A stretch of 64,000 bases of DNA from Mya arenaria. Lineage: Eukaryota; Mollusca; Bivalvia; Myida; Myidae. A program made the position numbers and the translations under genes. The stretch is from NCBI RefSeq assembly GCF_026914265.1, contig NC_069134.1, forward strand, positions 16,213,205 through 16,277,204, read 5' to 3'. The notes below the pieces were generated by a model. That model had not been told where the DNA came from, ran no database searches, and was given only the letters and a program-made list of their open reading frames with translations. Of the stretch, positions 24,286 to 36,000 are shown in pieces. The first letter of the stretch is position 1; each line of letters starts with the position of its first letter.

Positions 24286-25736
24286 GGACTTGATATAATG
24301 AATGTAGTGGGAACTAACGCAGAAGTGTGTTGCTTCTGCAGGAATAAGTCAGAGAGAATAAGTAATGGAAGAATAATCATGATATTAGTTGTCACACAAT
24401 GGTGTTACTCAAACAGTTTAGCACTATACACAGTTGTGATTGATTTATGTCCATGTTTAAGATTCAGTAAGTGATTACCACTACTAATTATAGTTACATG
24501 TAATATTTCAGTTACAAACTGACCATATGCAATGTTCAAGATTTCTGTGAAAAGATACTGTTGCTTATGTGGCAAAATCAGATCCTAACAAAGTATTTCA
24601 TTCAGCTGATAAGTCAGAAGAGCATTTTTTATTTTATTTCCATTTTATTCATTACAATAAGACAACACTTTGATGTTCCTCAGGTAAACTTCCTATTATT
24701 TGAACAGAATAAAATTAAACATGGACTTTTCAAGGAAATAAGAACTATTTTAACTATTCAGCATTGTCGTTATAGAAAAGGTCAAGTAAACCAATGACTA
24801 ACTCATAACCGTTTAAAGTGTTAGTCAAACAAATAAATAAGCTAAATTTAAGTATGGCATAGAGTATGGTATGGGTTGTTCCAAACAGAAAAAAAATAAA
24901 ATAAGTAGCAAGACCAAAACTGCCATAAATTGGACAAGGATGACAACAGAACAAGACAATGACAAATATCCCTCCGTTGTTTCCATGCTGTTGAGGTAGG
25001 AGATAAGATAATAAGTATTGTTCACAAGAGCTCTGCAGAGTGAATGCTAATGCTCGTCTGTTTGTTTTTAATTTAAATAAGGGGCATAACTCAACAATCA
25101 TTGAATACAATGGCCCCTCATGTGCACTTTGTCATTGTTAATGTGTAAACAAATTTTCATGTTCATATTGTGAACACAGAACACTTATTTAGTTACAGGC
25201 AAGTTTAAGTTGTTGCATAGCTTTCCCAAGCTATTAAGAGGCATAACTTTACAATTATTCAACCTAGAGTTATGGGTGTTGCTACACATGTGTACAACGT
25301 TTCATGTGAATATCTTGAAGTTACGGACAATGTTGAAGATTTTGCTGAAGACACCATTTTGGCACTACTGAGGCTTTAATAAAAACAAGACATTATTTCT
25401 TAAAAAACAGATACCTGTACTTGGAAATATGTGTAGAAATAAACTACTCCAGGCATTTCTGATTTTTTAATTGTTAAAAATAACAATTTCAAACTATCAA
25501 TTCTGATGTCTTGAAGGCTATACTGAAATATTAAAAGAAAACAGATATGCAAATTGCCTTTGCAACATTTTTCATCAGTAAAAGGATATAAATGATCTAA
25601 ATTGTATATATACTTGTACTCATAGTAAGTTTCAATACATGAAATATCATTGAGCTTTAATGAACACATATCATTCCGTATAAAACAATGAATTTTCATT
25701 AACACATATGAACACTGTTATGACTTTTAACTGATT
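24286..25736. other. Annexin 3' region and intergenic space before ITPA
   Basis: AATAAA at 24708-24713 is a likely annexin polyadenylation signal. From about 25022 to 25395 there is a dispersed repeat (starting CACAAGAGCTCTGCAGAG, containing GGGGCATAACTC and AGGCATAACT, ending near AATAAAAACAAG) of a type common between bivalve genes. Nothing else coding is seen; minus-strand open frames here have no similarity to known proteins. The 3' end of the ITPA transcript should fall in the right part. Confidence 0.5.
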
Positions 25737-28643
25737 TCACCCATCTTCTGCAGTACTCTTTTTCATGAAAAAATCTTTCAATGCTTGGACTGCCTTGCCT
25801 CTGTGAGATATCAAGTTTTTTTGTTCTTTGCTCATTTCTGCATAAGTCTGTTCAAACCCGCTGGGTTGAAAACATGGATCCCAACCAAAGTCTGTTGGTC
25901 CCCTCGGATCCACTATTTTACCAGGGGTTTTGCCAATAAACAGCTGGATATCACTGCCTGGTTCACCAGTGGAGTATGCGAAAATGCAGAGAGCTTCTGC
26001 AGACTTGTCTTCAAACCCTGCCAGCATTTTATACAGACCTGGAATGTAGGATATTGTACAGTGTGAGTATGAAGAAATGCAGCTCTTGTTTTATATTCAA
26101 ACAATGATTTTTCTAACAATATTTTACTATGCCTATCGATGGGGGAAAATAGGACCAAACCATCTAAATATTTTGTTCTATAGATTTTGGACAGACCCTA
26201 ACCACCCACCCCCCTAAAAAAGGCTGAAATAAAATATTATTTTAACATTTCATTTATAAACAGGTGCCGATGAAGGCGAAAAGCCACTTTTCCTACTTAA
26301 TTAACCATTTAGAAGTTCATTCCCACTTCTAATGTCTACTTCTGAAAATACGCCCATATTATTTCATGTTTTAGTCTTCCTAGAGTTGTCAGAGACATTT
26401 ATATCACGTTTTTGCAATGTCATTTATGCATTGCATTTTCTGAAAGATTCGTATTCGTGTATGTCTATCAAACAAAACATGAATGTGGTGTGGTCTAATT
26501 TCCGTAAGTACCAATTTATAGGAGAAAATAGTCTATGCCAAATAAAAAATTAAGTTAATAACCCCTAATACCTCATTAATATACCATTTGTCTGGGTCCT
26601 ATTATTATACATGTACTAGTTAATCAATCAAACAGTTACAAATTTAGCCTACAGTATTCACTAATAATAAAACAGTATAAAACAATCATGTAATGTTATT
26701 GTTTCGCAAACTTGGTAACGTGATCACATTTTTACAGAAGCTGGTTGTACATTTAAAGTATCATGACAAAAGTATTCCATTGACAAAAGGTAATTCATGA
26801 ACAATTTTACATCAATAATTTGCCATCAAGCTCTTTATTGTACATGTATACTGCATAAAGAGGGTATTGGTGAAAAAGCCAAATCAAATATCAAGCTTCT
26901 CAGGCATCACCTCATTTATTTATTTAACTAATTATCTTTTTATACCCCTTCGTTATCAAAATTGGAATAACTTTAGAAAGAAATTATTTCAATAATTTTG
27001 AGATTAATCTCTTATCTGAATTTGAATATACCAAAATACCATGTACACATGTATACATGTACCGGGTATATATATATACAGACTAGATTTCACTGACTAT
27101 TTTTGTTATAATTCTTGAGTCAATGGATTTTTTTTCCTACACTTTTAAGATGCTTTTGGCAATGTTCTGTACATCATGCACAAATTTGTTTCTATAGGAT
27201 TGGTAAATTTGAAGTTCAGCTGCCTATCAAAGTATTCACTCCACAAAACGAGATTTTATTAATTAAATAAATGAACTGTATAAAAAACATTATGGAAATC
27301 TAACTAAACAAGAGATGTTTGTCAAACATTATGCCCCCCCCCCAGATTATGACCATTCAAAGTGTGAGGACAGTAGGTAGTTTTTAATCTTGTTCAGATG
27401 ATGACTGATATTTGCATATAAAAGTGTATCCTCTTAGCAGCAGGGAATTAATAAATATGAAGACATTTTAATGATGAATATGAGTTATGACCATGACCTT
27501 TGACTCTATGACCTCAAAATCCATCGGGGTCAACTGGTCACCCCCAACCATAATGTCAAGTTGGGGGCCATGGGTGCAGGCATTGTCAAGTTATCACACA
27601 GACAAGCTCTTTGCATTCAAGGTCATTGTGACCTTGACCTTTGATCGATGATCCCTAAATCAAAAGGGGTCAACTACAGTCAACGCATTCACTTACAATA
27701 TGCTGTCTGTGATGCCATCTTACCATATCATCATTCTTATGATTACTTAAATCCAACAGCAAAACAATGAGTCAATGAGAGTGATCAGTATTATGTTGGC
27801 ATAACTTGTTTCTCACGTGTTGTAAGTGTAAACTCTCCACATGAAGCAATGCAGTCATAGACTTACCAGATGGGCCAAGCTTTTTCAGGAACCATTTGAT
27901 ATATGGGCCTGGAAGTCCATGGAGGGCGTTAAAACAGAGACTGGTGTCTTCGGTGAGGCAAGGACCCTTGATGTGTTCTGCGGCAAGCTCACATTTACTA
28001 CGGGCAACATCCTCAGGCTCACCTTGATATTCTGGGAGATCGATGTCCTTACTTTCTACCTAAACATTAACAGTAAATTTCAATTAAAAATTTACAGAAA
28101 ACTGTTGTTTATTTATAGACTTATTGTCTATCAATTATAATTATCTGCAGATTTCAGGTTTTATATTAAAATATATTAAAAAGCTGTTATTTTTTTCTCT
28201 CAAATTTTGAAAAGAGCAGTACCTTTGTAACTTGATATTCCCAATATATAATTGCACTTGAATTTGTATTTGCAAATGAGAAACAATAGCAAGGGTGTTT
28301 AATTAAATAATTCATTAAATATTTTATCAAAGTAACAAAAACAAGAGGTTAATCTTAAGTTTTACTTGTGCCACACAGGAGGTTGATATTCACCTTGTTT
28401 AAAATTTAATGTTCTGTCAATCTCATACAAAAAAACTGTCAGAATGAATGCAAGTACCAATAATGGACTTTAATTTATAATCATTGAGGTTAAATAATAA
28501 CTAATTTTTACACAATTTAAATGTCCTTTTTTGTTTACCTCAAATGGGAAGTCCTCTCCAAGAATTTGTTTGAACTCTGCAAGCTTATTTTTGTTTCCTG
28601 TGACTATCACAATTGGTCTTTTGGCTTTCTTAGCATCAGACAT
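25737..28643 (-). CDS. ITPA: Inosine triphosphate pyrophosphatase
   Basis: Hydrolyses ITP, dITP and XTP to monophosphates in the cytosol, removing deaminated purines from the nucleotide pool. Exons in transcription order: 28643-28539, 28059-27867 and 26038-25737. Phases 0 and 1 match, and the total is 199 residues plus stop (human 194). The start [10 protein letters not shown] is followed by the family signature [11 protein letters not shown]. The second exon gives [10 protein letters not shown], then [20 protein letters not shown], containing the conserved acidic and nucleotide-site residues. The last exon gives [40 protein letters not shown] and SHRGKA, the classic C-terminal motifs. It is divergent from HBS1L, with a transposon cluster between the two promoters. 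Complete, with no broken motif. Confidence 0.97.
27304..27690. repeat. Dispersed repeat in ITPA intron
   Basis: It begins with a small palindrome (ATGTTTGTCAAACAT) followed by ATGCCCCCC, then stretches containing TGACCTTGACCTTTGA and ATCAAAAGGGGTCAACT. This AAGAGATGTTTGTCAAACAT/CCCCC start is one I associate with abundant repeats of bivalve genomes. The exact right end is uncertain. Confidence 0.55.
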
Positions 28644-28769
28644 CGTTGAATACCTGTACTGGTAAAAAAAAGAGTTTATATATTACAAATTCATATTCTG
28701 ATTCATTATTGATGAATTAAAACATAACAAAAAAACATAGACTTACTGTACATTTCAAATATAATTATA

Positions 28770-29522
28770 TACATCTCATTCAATGAATGGATCAAGCGTA
28801 GTGGATTATTTAATACTTAAGCCTCAGGATATCATACATGTCTCGGACTTTCAAATACTTGATCCAAACGAATTTTCGGATCATTCAGGGATCGTTTTCT
28901 CTTTTAATAAGCAGGTTGAGAAAAATAATACCAATGATAATATTATTAATAATAATGATAATAATAATGATAATAAAATCAAATGGAATCCATCAAAAAA
29001 TGAGAAACTTAAAAGAAATTTGTTACTAAAAAGTGATCAATTGTCTTTACTAATAGAACAATTAAACACTATAAATATTGATGGTATAACGAATTTGTTT
29101 ATACAGATAATTCAAGATTCGTATTCGTGTATGTCTGCCAAGAATATGTACCTTTTGTAATATGAATGCCATCGAAAATGAATATCATTTTCTTTTAGTA
29201 TGTCCAAAATATCATAATCTACGAAAACAATTCTTTAAACCATTCTTTTGCCATTGGCCAACAAAACAAAAATTTATTACCCTTTTGTCCTCAGACAGCG
29301 GAAAAACTATGCACAGTGTTAGTAAATATTTATATCATGCATTTTTGTTACGATCAAATCTAATTATGTTGAGAATTTGATATGATATATAGTATACTTC
29401 TCTATTGACTATGTCTTTGCTCTTCACGATGATTTGTTTCATATGATTTATTTCATATGTTTTGCATTTTGGCTATAGATGATATGTCATTTAATGCTGA
29501 ATATAAATGTTATGTTATGTTA
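28770..29522 (+). mobile_element. LINE (non-LTR retrotransposon) remnant, internally deleted
   Basis: The frame from 28783 reads SSVVDYLIL, VSDFQILDPNEFSDHSGIVF, which matches the C-terminal part of an AP-type LINE endonuclease (VDY...F.DPNE.SDH), then a linker with an Asn/Asp-rich simple-repeat stretch. Near 29115-29140 it jumps directly to the extreme C terminus of such an element: a small cysteine motif (CTFCNM, then EYHFLLVCPKY), then a tail ending at 29380. The whole reverse transcriptase is missing, and the two parts lie in different frames. The 3' tail is TATGTTATGTTAT-like, about 29500-29522. Dead copy; the clade is not assigned. The plus orientation is opposite to ITPA. Confidence 0.75.
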
Positions 29523-29635
29523 TAAACTTGACATTGTTGACCTGATTACCTAATAAGCTAATTAACATTGACCAGATTAAACTATGCTAGTGCTTATTAA
29601 AATAAACACTAATAGAATGAAATGTGAAAATTGTT

Positions 29636-29760
29636 TGGTTGTCCGGTTAGCGCAGTGGTTAGCCGTTCGCTTCTCACCAAGGCGACTCGGGTTCTATTCC
29701 ATCTTGTTGTAATAACTTGTTTCACAATCATGGTAAAATTAAATAAAGTTTAAACTAAAC
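29636..29760 (+). mobile_element. tRNA-derived SINE
   Basis: It has an A box TAGCGCAGTGG fitting the RNA polymerase III consensus and a B-box-like GGTTCTATTCC about 40 bp later (one mismatch, T for A/G). Between them GTTAGCCGTTCGCTTCTCAC resembles the tRNA anticodon arm region. A tail with TAAATAAAG and repeated AAACTAAACT follows. It does not fold as a complete tRNA with a paired acceptor stem and CCA-side, so it is called a SINE rather than a tRNA gene. It lies directly downstream of the LINE remnant. Confidence 0.8.
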
Positions 29761-30209
29761 TAAATATGAAAATTGTAAGATGGAGAACATTCAGAATAAT
29801 AAAGGCAATAAGAAGCTCTGCTTCCAAGGTTACTCATTATAGTCAAACACAAAAAAAGATCAACCATGTCTACAGTAAACTTGGTCTGTAACAAGACTGT
29901 CCAGAAAAAACATGGTTCAATTGCAAAAACTAAATCAGTATTTCGAAGTCGAATAATAAAGTGCAATAATTAGCATTATATGCAAGACTATAAGTATTTT
30001 CCATGGCCGAGAGTATAAAATAGGTTCAACCTTGGAGTTTTAGAAAATGCAAAAATATCTCAAAATCAAATTGGAACATCTACAATTATGATTGATGACT
30101 ATTGGGTGTCAGAAAATAAGTTTGCAATTAAAAAGTATTTTTGAAAATAATTACGGATGTCTGAATTCTTAGAGTGTCCAAATTCAAAGAGTGTCAGAAA
30201 CATAAGGTG

Positions 30210-30456
30210 ATTTCAGTATTAGTTCAAATAATTGTACGTTGATGGATTTTTTTACGATTTTTGATATAGCAAATCCTTCACGTACAAATTGTTTTGTACG
30301 AAAAGTGGGTAGTTATTCCGATCGGGATTCCGGGTTAAGACATATTGCGTCTATAAAATATCATAAAAACAAGAAATATTACCAGATTAGGCCAACCTTA
30401 AAAAATTTCTTGTTTGGAGTAACCCTACCCAGATTTTTTAAGGTGGGTAGGTAGGT

Positions 30457-30488
<32 letters not shown>

Positions 30489-31663
30489 CTCCAACGACAA
30501 CTGGATCTTGTGTACAGTACATTCACTACATAACACTAGTTATTCAAGGCAGTGTAATAAACTTTTGAACAACAAACATCTTAACTTCTGATCCTTTATT
30601 TTTTTCATTTCAAAGAATTTCAATCTACTTAAGACTGACACAGAGATGAACTCAACAAAACAAACTTATGACACTCAAGATAAGCAAACGAAAATGTGAA
30701 ACAAATTGGTTTACATACAATCATACAATGGCTTTGTGTACTTGTAGTTCACTTGATTTTACATTGTAAAATGTTTCATTATGTTTTACCAAATAAAATC
30801 AATTCTATCGGAATTTTGTGTTTATATTTAAGTAATTTATTGTCACACAAAACGTAATTTCGTTCGGTTCACGTTCGACAAACTTGCAGTCAGCCATGTT
30901 TTCGAAATGCTCATTGCGATCAGCGATAAAAACCGAAGCTCTACGAGTGTGTCTACAAATCGAAAAGAACCGAAACAGAAGAAAAGAGCAGAAACAGAAA
31001 ATAGTAGCGGAAAGGCGTTGAAAAAAAATTTCGCGGATCAAAATGCCAAAAAAAAATTTGAGTCAGCAACGATTTTTATGGGTCGGTCGCGTTACTCCAA
31101 ACAAGAAATTTTTTATTTTAGGCCTTATGTTATTTTATATTAGTTCCGTACACAAAAAAATAAATATCCAACGAATAATTATGAGTTTGACGGGTTTTCT
31201 TCATTTCATTCTGTCAAAACATAACAATATATACATGAACGGCACATGCAAGGCTTCAGGGCAAAATTTTAAAACAATCGGAACATTTCGGCCATGGCCT
31301 AGTTGTTACTATTGCATTTACGAGGTCTATCTCGAAGCTTGTCGGAGGTGGCCGAGTTATTACGATTGGGTCGAGTTGTTCCGCTTGGCAAAATTGTCGA
31401 CTGTGTCAGTCAACTTTCGTTTTATTGGAAAGGTAAATATTGTGTTTTAACGCATTAAATGCTTGTTTTGTGCAAAATAACTTTTCACGTACTAGTAAAA
31501 TATGAATATAAACTTTTATGATCAATTTCAACCATAAATTACTACACTTAATACAATTTCAATATTTTACGAAACACCCCCGGTTTTTGCACAAACCGGT
31601 TTAGACGTTAGAGATTGGAAGAATCCATATAACACGTCTATTATTTTAGACTAATTTCAGTAT
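30210..31663. mobile_element. Inverted-repeat DNA transposon (copy A), Mutator-like, non-autonomous
   Basis: The element runs 30220-31653 and is flanked by a perfect 10-bp direct repeat ATTTCAGTAT (30210-30219 and 31654-31663). Ends are imperfect inverted repeats: TAGTTCAAATAAT at the left, and TAGTCTAAAATAAT when the right end is read in reverse. Without the 735-bp element inserted at 30390 it would be about 696 bp, the size of copy B at 31715-32411, to which it is highly similar. A 10-bp duplication is typical of Mutator-like elements, but no transposase is present, so the family is an inference. The interior has GGCCATGG..GAGTTGTTA and CTATCTCGAAGCTTGTCGG blocks; short open frames in it are not conserved as proteins. 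Confidence 0.85.
30387..31127. mobile_element. Harbinger-like MITE inserted in copy A
   Basis: The element spans 30390-31124 (735 bp), flanked by TTA on both sides (30387-30389 and 31125-31127). The empty site is preserved in copy B, where the sequence around 31880 reads straight through. Terminal inverted repeats of about 34 bp begin GGCCAACCTTAAAAAATTTC at the left and GGCCTAAAATAAAAAATTTC when the right end is read in reverse, and both continue TTGTTTGGAGTAAC. A 3-bp TTA duplication and GGCC ends suit the PIF/Harbinger superfamily. It contains a run of more than 30 T preceded by GGTAGGTAGGTAGG. No transposase, so non-autonomous. Confidence 0.88.
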
Positions 31664-31704
31664 TTGCTGTGAGTGTGATAATGACTTAAGGTGGTTACAC
31701 GCAC

Positions 31705-32421
31705 AACCTTAACCTAGTCCAAATAATTGTACGTTGACGGATTTTTTTTAGATTTTTGATATGGCAAATCCTTCACGTACAAATTGTTTAGTATCAAAAG
31801 TGGGTAGTTGTTCCGATCAGGATTCCGGGTTAAAGCATATAGCGTCTATAAAATATCATAAAAACAAGAAATATTACCAGATAATGTTATTTTATATTAG
31901 TTCCGTACACAAAAAAATAAATATCCAACTTATAATTATGAGTTTGACGGCTTTTTTTCATTTCATTCTGTCAAAACATAACGATATATACATGAAGGGC
32001 ACCTGCAAGGCTTTAGGGCACAGTTTTAAATCGCTCGGAACATTTCGGCCATGGCCGAGTTGTTACGATTGTATAACGAGGTCTATCTCGAAGCTTTGTC
32101 GGAGGAGGCCGAGCTATTACGATTGTATCGAGTTGTTCCCCTTCGCATAATTGTTGTCTGTGTCAGTCAGCTTTCGTTTTATTGGAAAGGTAAACAACTT
32201 GTTTTAATGCACTAAATGCTTGTTTTGTGCAAAATAACATTTCACTTACATGGTAAAATATGAATATAACTATTTATGATCAATTTCAACCATAAAATAC
32301 TTCACTTAAAACAATTTCAATATTTTTAAAACACCCCCGTTTTTTGCACATTCCCGTTTAGACGTTAGGGATTGGAAGAATCCCGTATAACACGTCTATT
32401 ATTTTAGACTAAACCTTAACC
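31705..32421. mobile_element. Inverted-repeat DNA transposon (copy B), uninterrupted
   Basis: The element spans 31715-32411 (697 bp) with a perfect 10-bp target duplication AACCTTAACC at 31705-31714 and 32412-32421. Ends are TAGTCCAAATAATTG and, on the reverse strand, TAGTCTAAAATAATAG. It lies in the same orientation as copy A and only about 41 bp beyond copy A's right target repeat. Different target duplications show that the two copies are separate insertions, not a tandem duplication of one. It acts as the empty-site reference for the Harbinger-like insertion in copy A. Confidence 0.88.
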
Positions 32422-33016
32422 AAGTTGTGACGCTGATGCTAGGATGAGTATTATAGCTTTCCTTATTCTTTGAAAATTCCAGCTTAATTGGTTTTCTTTA
32501 CTTAGCATCCTTTTTTTAGTTAAAAACAAAAGAAAAAAAAGATTTATCCGAATATTTATAGAGTCCGGGTTTTGGGTTTCAACAATTTATTTCGTGAATT
32601 TGAACTCATTCAACAACTGACACCAAAAGCACGAACTACAGATTTCATAAACATTCCATTTTTTTGCTGACTAACCAGTATACCTTTGTGAAAGTATTTG
32701 AAAATTCGCCGTAAAAGTTCGCGGACACCCTGAAAATGTGCCGCATGGACAGTTTATTACTTTATGGCCAGCTTTACACAATGTAAGCGATAAGTTCGAA
32801 TTCAATATTAATTGCTAATTTTGCAAAAATAAAAAGCATTTATATACAAGAAACAATAATATATTATAAAATTTGTATAAAAAATCTTCAAACCGATGTA
32901 TACTTTTATTTTCAAATTCGAAATAACGGTCTTTTTGTAAGAACTGGCCAAAACTTGGCAGAAAATGAAACTAGCTCCAGATATTTCATATTTCCCTGGA
33001 AAATAACAAGACAATC
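32422..33016 (+). other. HBS1L upstream region
   Basis: AT-rich sequence between transposon copy B and the HBS1L start codon. It should contain the core promoter and 5' leader. I see no element that I can name, and no competing upstream reading frame of note. Confidence 0.4.
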
Positions 33017-36000
33017 ATGTCAAGACATAGAAATGTTCGGTCTATGAACTACGATGAGGGTAAGTTTCATCTCGAATTTGTCTCACCTTTAATAATTACT
33101 GAGTTATTAACGTAAATTTATCCAGTTTTACTTATTAACTCCCTTGAAAATTAAGATGTTCAAACAGCCATTGTCATTTCATGAATTTTAGAAAAACAGA
33201 TGTGTTGTTACAAGATTGTCAGATTCATTTTATTTTGTTCCTATTCTTATCCAATAGTGATTAGTAAACGCAACAAACAGAGGAGTTAATTGATGAGTCA
33301 TTTTGGAGACAGGAAAAGATTAACAGTTGTACAGTAAAAATTACGGATGCTTACTAATTTGTTTTCAAATATGCATCTTTTTTATGTCTTATACATTTGA
33401 TTGCCAAATGAATCTTTTAATGTAGTAAACTATTTGCGATAGGGTCTTTTTAACCTTTTTTGTCCAGTATCCACTACCTGCAACAGACCCTGTTTTTCCC
33501 CCCATTTCCAGTGTAACCGAATTCATAATTATCGGTGGTATGCACACTGGTAGTCACATAAACAGAGTCAAGACAGGGAGGTTGGGAATGAAAAATAACT
33601 GAGCTGTGTTCATATTTTATACTATCTATTCAATATTCAAGTCATGTACATATCAGGTATACATGTATTTAATCAATTGGCTAATAATAACATAGCAATG
33701 TTTGCTATAGAAAATAATATTTGTATATATAATGCATGCGTCTCTGTTACCAGGGCTTCCATTTAGAATTTAAAACTGGCAATATTGGAAGTTTTCCTCT
33801 GAATTTTGGAACTTTGTACTTCTCAAACTTTTAAGAATTTTCCACTATATTACAACTAGTTAGATACATTAAATATTGAATAATTTGTAACTAAAACTTG
33901 AGAACTTCACAAAATTGTATCTTAAAAATCTGGTTTTCTACACATGTGTATTATTAAATAAACATTGTATAGCTGAATTTAAATATTAAATCTTATAAAT
34001 AACAAAGCTAAACAATTTTATAAGAAGCTCAGGTTTGTAATTATAGAACATTTTACTGTAAGAATTAATTTAAAAAAAAGCTATCTATTAAAAGTAAATA
34101 ATTCACAATTGATCCCCAATATAAGCGCATATCCCATAAAATATTTTAGAGCAAAATTAAATGAACATGATTTGCATATTATGTAAAAGCTAGCTGTTGA
34201 TAAAACCTTGTTTGCATCCCTAGTAAAAATTATTCTTCACTTACACAACGTTGTCTGCATTTTGCAGTTCTGAATATATTCTCTGATTTTGCAATGTGCA
34301 CATGGGTGAATACATGTAGTTACTAATATGTGGCACAGGATTGATGTGTGCATTATCTTACTGAGATATGTTATTGTTGTTTTTCAATGCATGTGAATTT
34401 TATATCGTAAATAAGATAATTTGTTATACACACTGGTGATGATAATTATTAAAAGAGCTTTGTCAAGCTTTCAATGTTAATTTTATTTTATTTATAAAAA
34501 ATAAATTTTTATTAAAGCATTATGTGTTTTTCCACTTCTTTGTTTTCAGAATATTATGATGAAGATGAAAGTTATGGCCATTCTGTAGAGGACAACTATT
34601 GTGTGTCTCCAGGAACAGGTAGAGATTATGAATGGTCTCTGTCAGAAAAGCAAACAGTTCTCTCAAGTTCAGCCATTTTTTTAACCCACAAGACTAACAA
34701 AAAAGTGAAATACTTCTAGTCAGCTTAATTAAACTTTTCATTGATAGCATGGTTTTAAGAGAGTCTGAGAATGGCATTTTCGCATCATATTCAGGCAGAT
34801 TACCGGTAATCTGGCATACATTTCATTAAGTACATGTAATATACTTAAATAAATTACAGTAATCTTCAATAATCTTTTATATCCTTTCTTTGACTATCTT
34901 TAAATCTTATTCTATAAGTGTTACCATCCATTATCTTAATTTTTTTCAGCTGCCCAGTTCACATTCAACAGAGAGAAAGATGTGGCCCTGTCACACTACA
35001 TGGATGAGCAGGGCGGGATTCCGGAAGAGGATGAGCCGGAGGAAGGGGAGGAAACTCTCCATGGCTCACATGACTACACACGCCCAACACTCTCCAGTAT
35101 TGATGAAGGTTGGATCTATTGAAATAATATGTGCTATAGTTAGAATTTAATGGCTTCTATTCTGCTGCATGTTTTATTAACCAGTTTTTTTTTTAAACAA
35201 AAGTCCTGGCTATTTTAGAATAAATCCTTGAAAATTTTAAAAGTTTAATTTTTTAGCTCGACTATTCGAAAAATAGGTGGGCTATACTACTCGCCCTAGC
35301 GTCAGCGTCGGCGTCCGGTTAAAGTTTTAGGGCAAGTTGGGATTTTCACTTATAAGTCCAATACCTTACATTCAATTGACTTTATACTTTACACAGTTGT
35401 TCAGGGCCATCACATGATGAGGTTAGATAACTCCATATTATTCTTTACACAGATTATGGCCCCTGATTGACCAAGGAACTTGGGTTAAAGTTTTAGGGCA
35501 AGTTGGAATATTTATTTTATTAATAACTTCTATATCCTTTGTTCAATTGACTTAATACTTCACACAGTTGTTCAGGACCATCCCACGATGAGGTTACATA
35601 ACCCCATATTATCCTAAATACAAGTTATGGCCCCTGATTGACTTAGGTTAAAGTTTTAGGGCAGGTTAAAGTTTTAGGACAAGTTGGGATTTTCACTTAA
35701 AACTCCAATACCATTCATTCAATTGACTTAATGCTTCACACAGATGTTCAGAGCCATCACATAATGAGGTTAGATAACTCCATATTATCTTTTATACAAA
35801 TTATGGCCCCTGATTGACTATGGAACTTTAACCTTAGGGCAGGTTGGGATATTGTTTAATAACTTCTATACCCTTCATTCAATTGACTTAATACTTCACA
35901 CAATTGTTCAGGACCATCACCCAATGAGGTTACATAACTCCATATCCTTAATACAAGTTAAGGCCCCTGATTGACTTAGGTTAAAGTTTTAGGCAAGTAA

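Noticed and set aside
29640-29712. A functional tRNA gene
   Set aside because: A and B boxes are present but the B box has a mismatch, and no paired acceptor stem closes the structure; the tail fits a SINE.
30805-32150. Small proteins encoded in the inverted-repeat transposons
   Set aside because: Frames cross element borders or differ between copies A and B, and none resembles a transposase.
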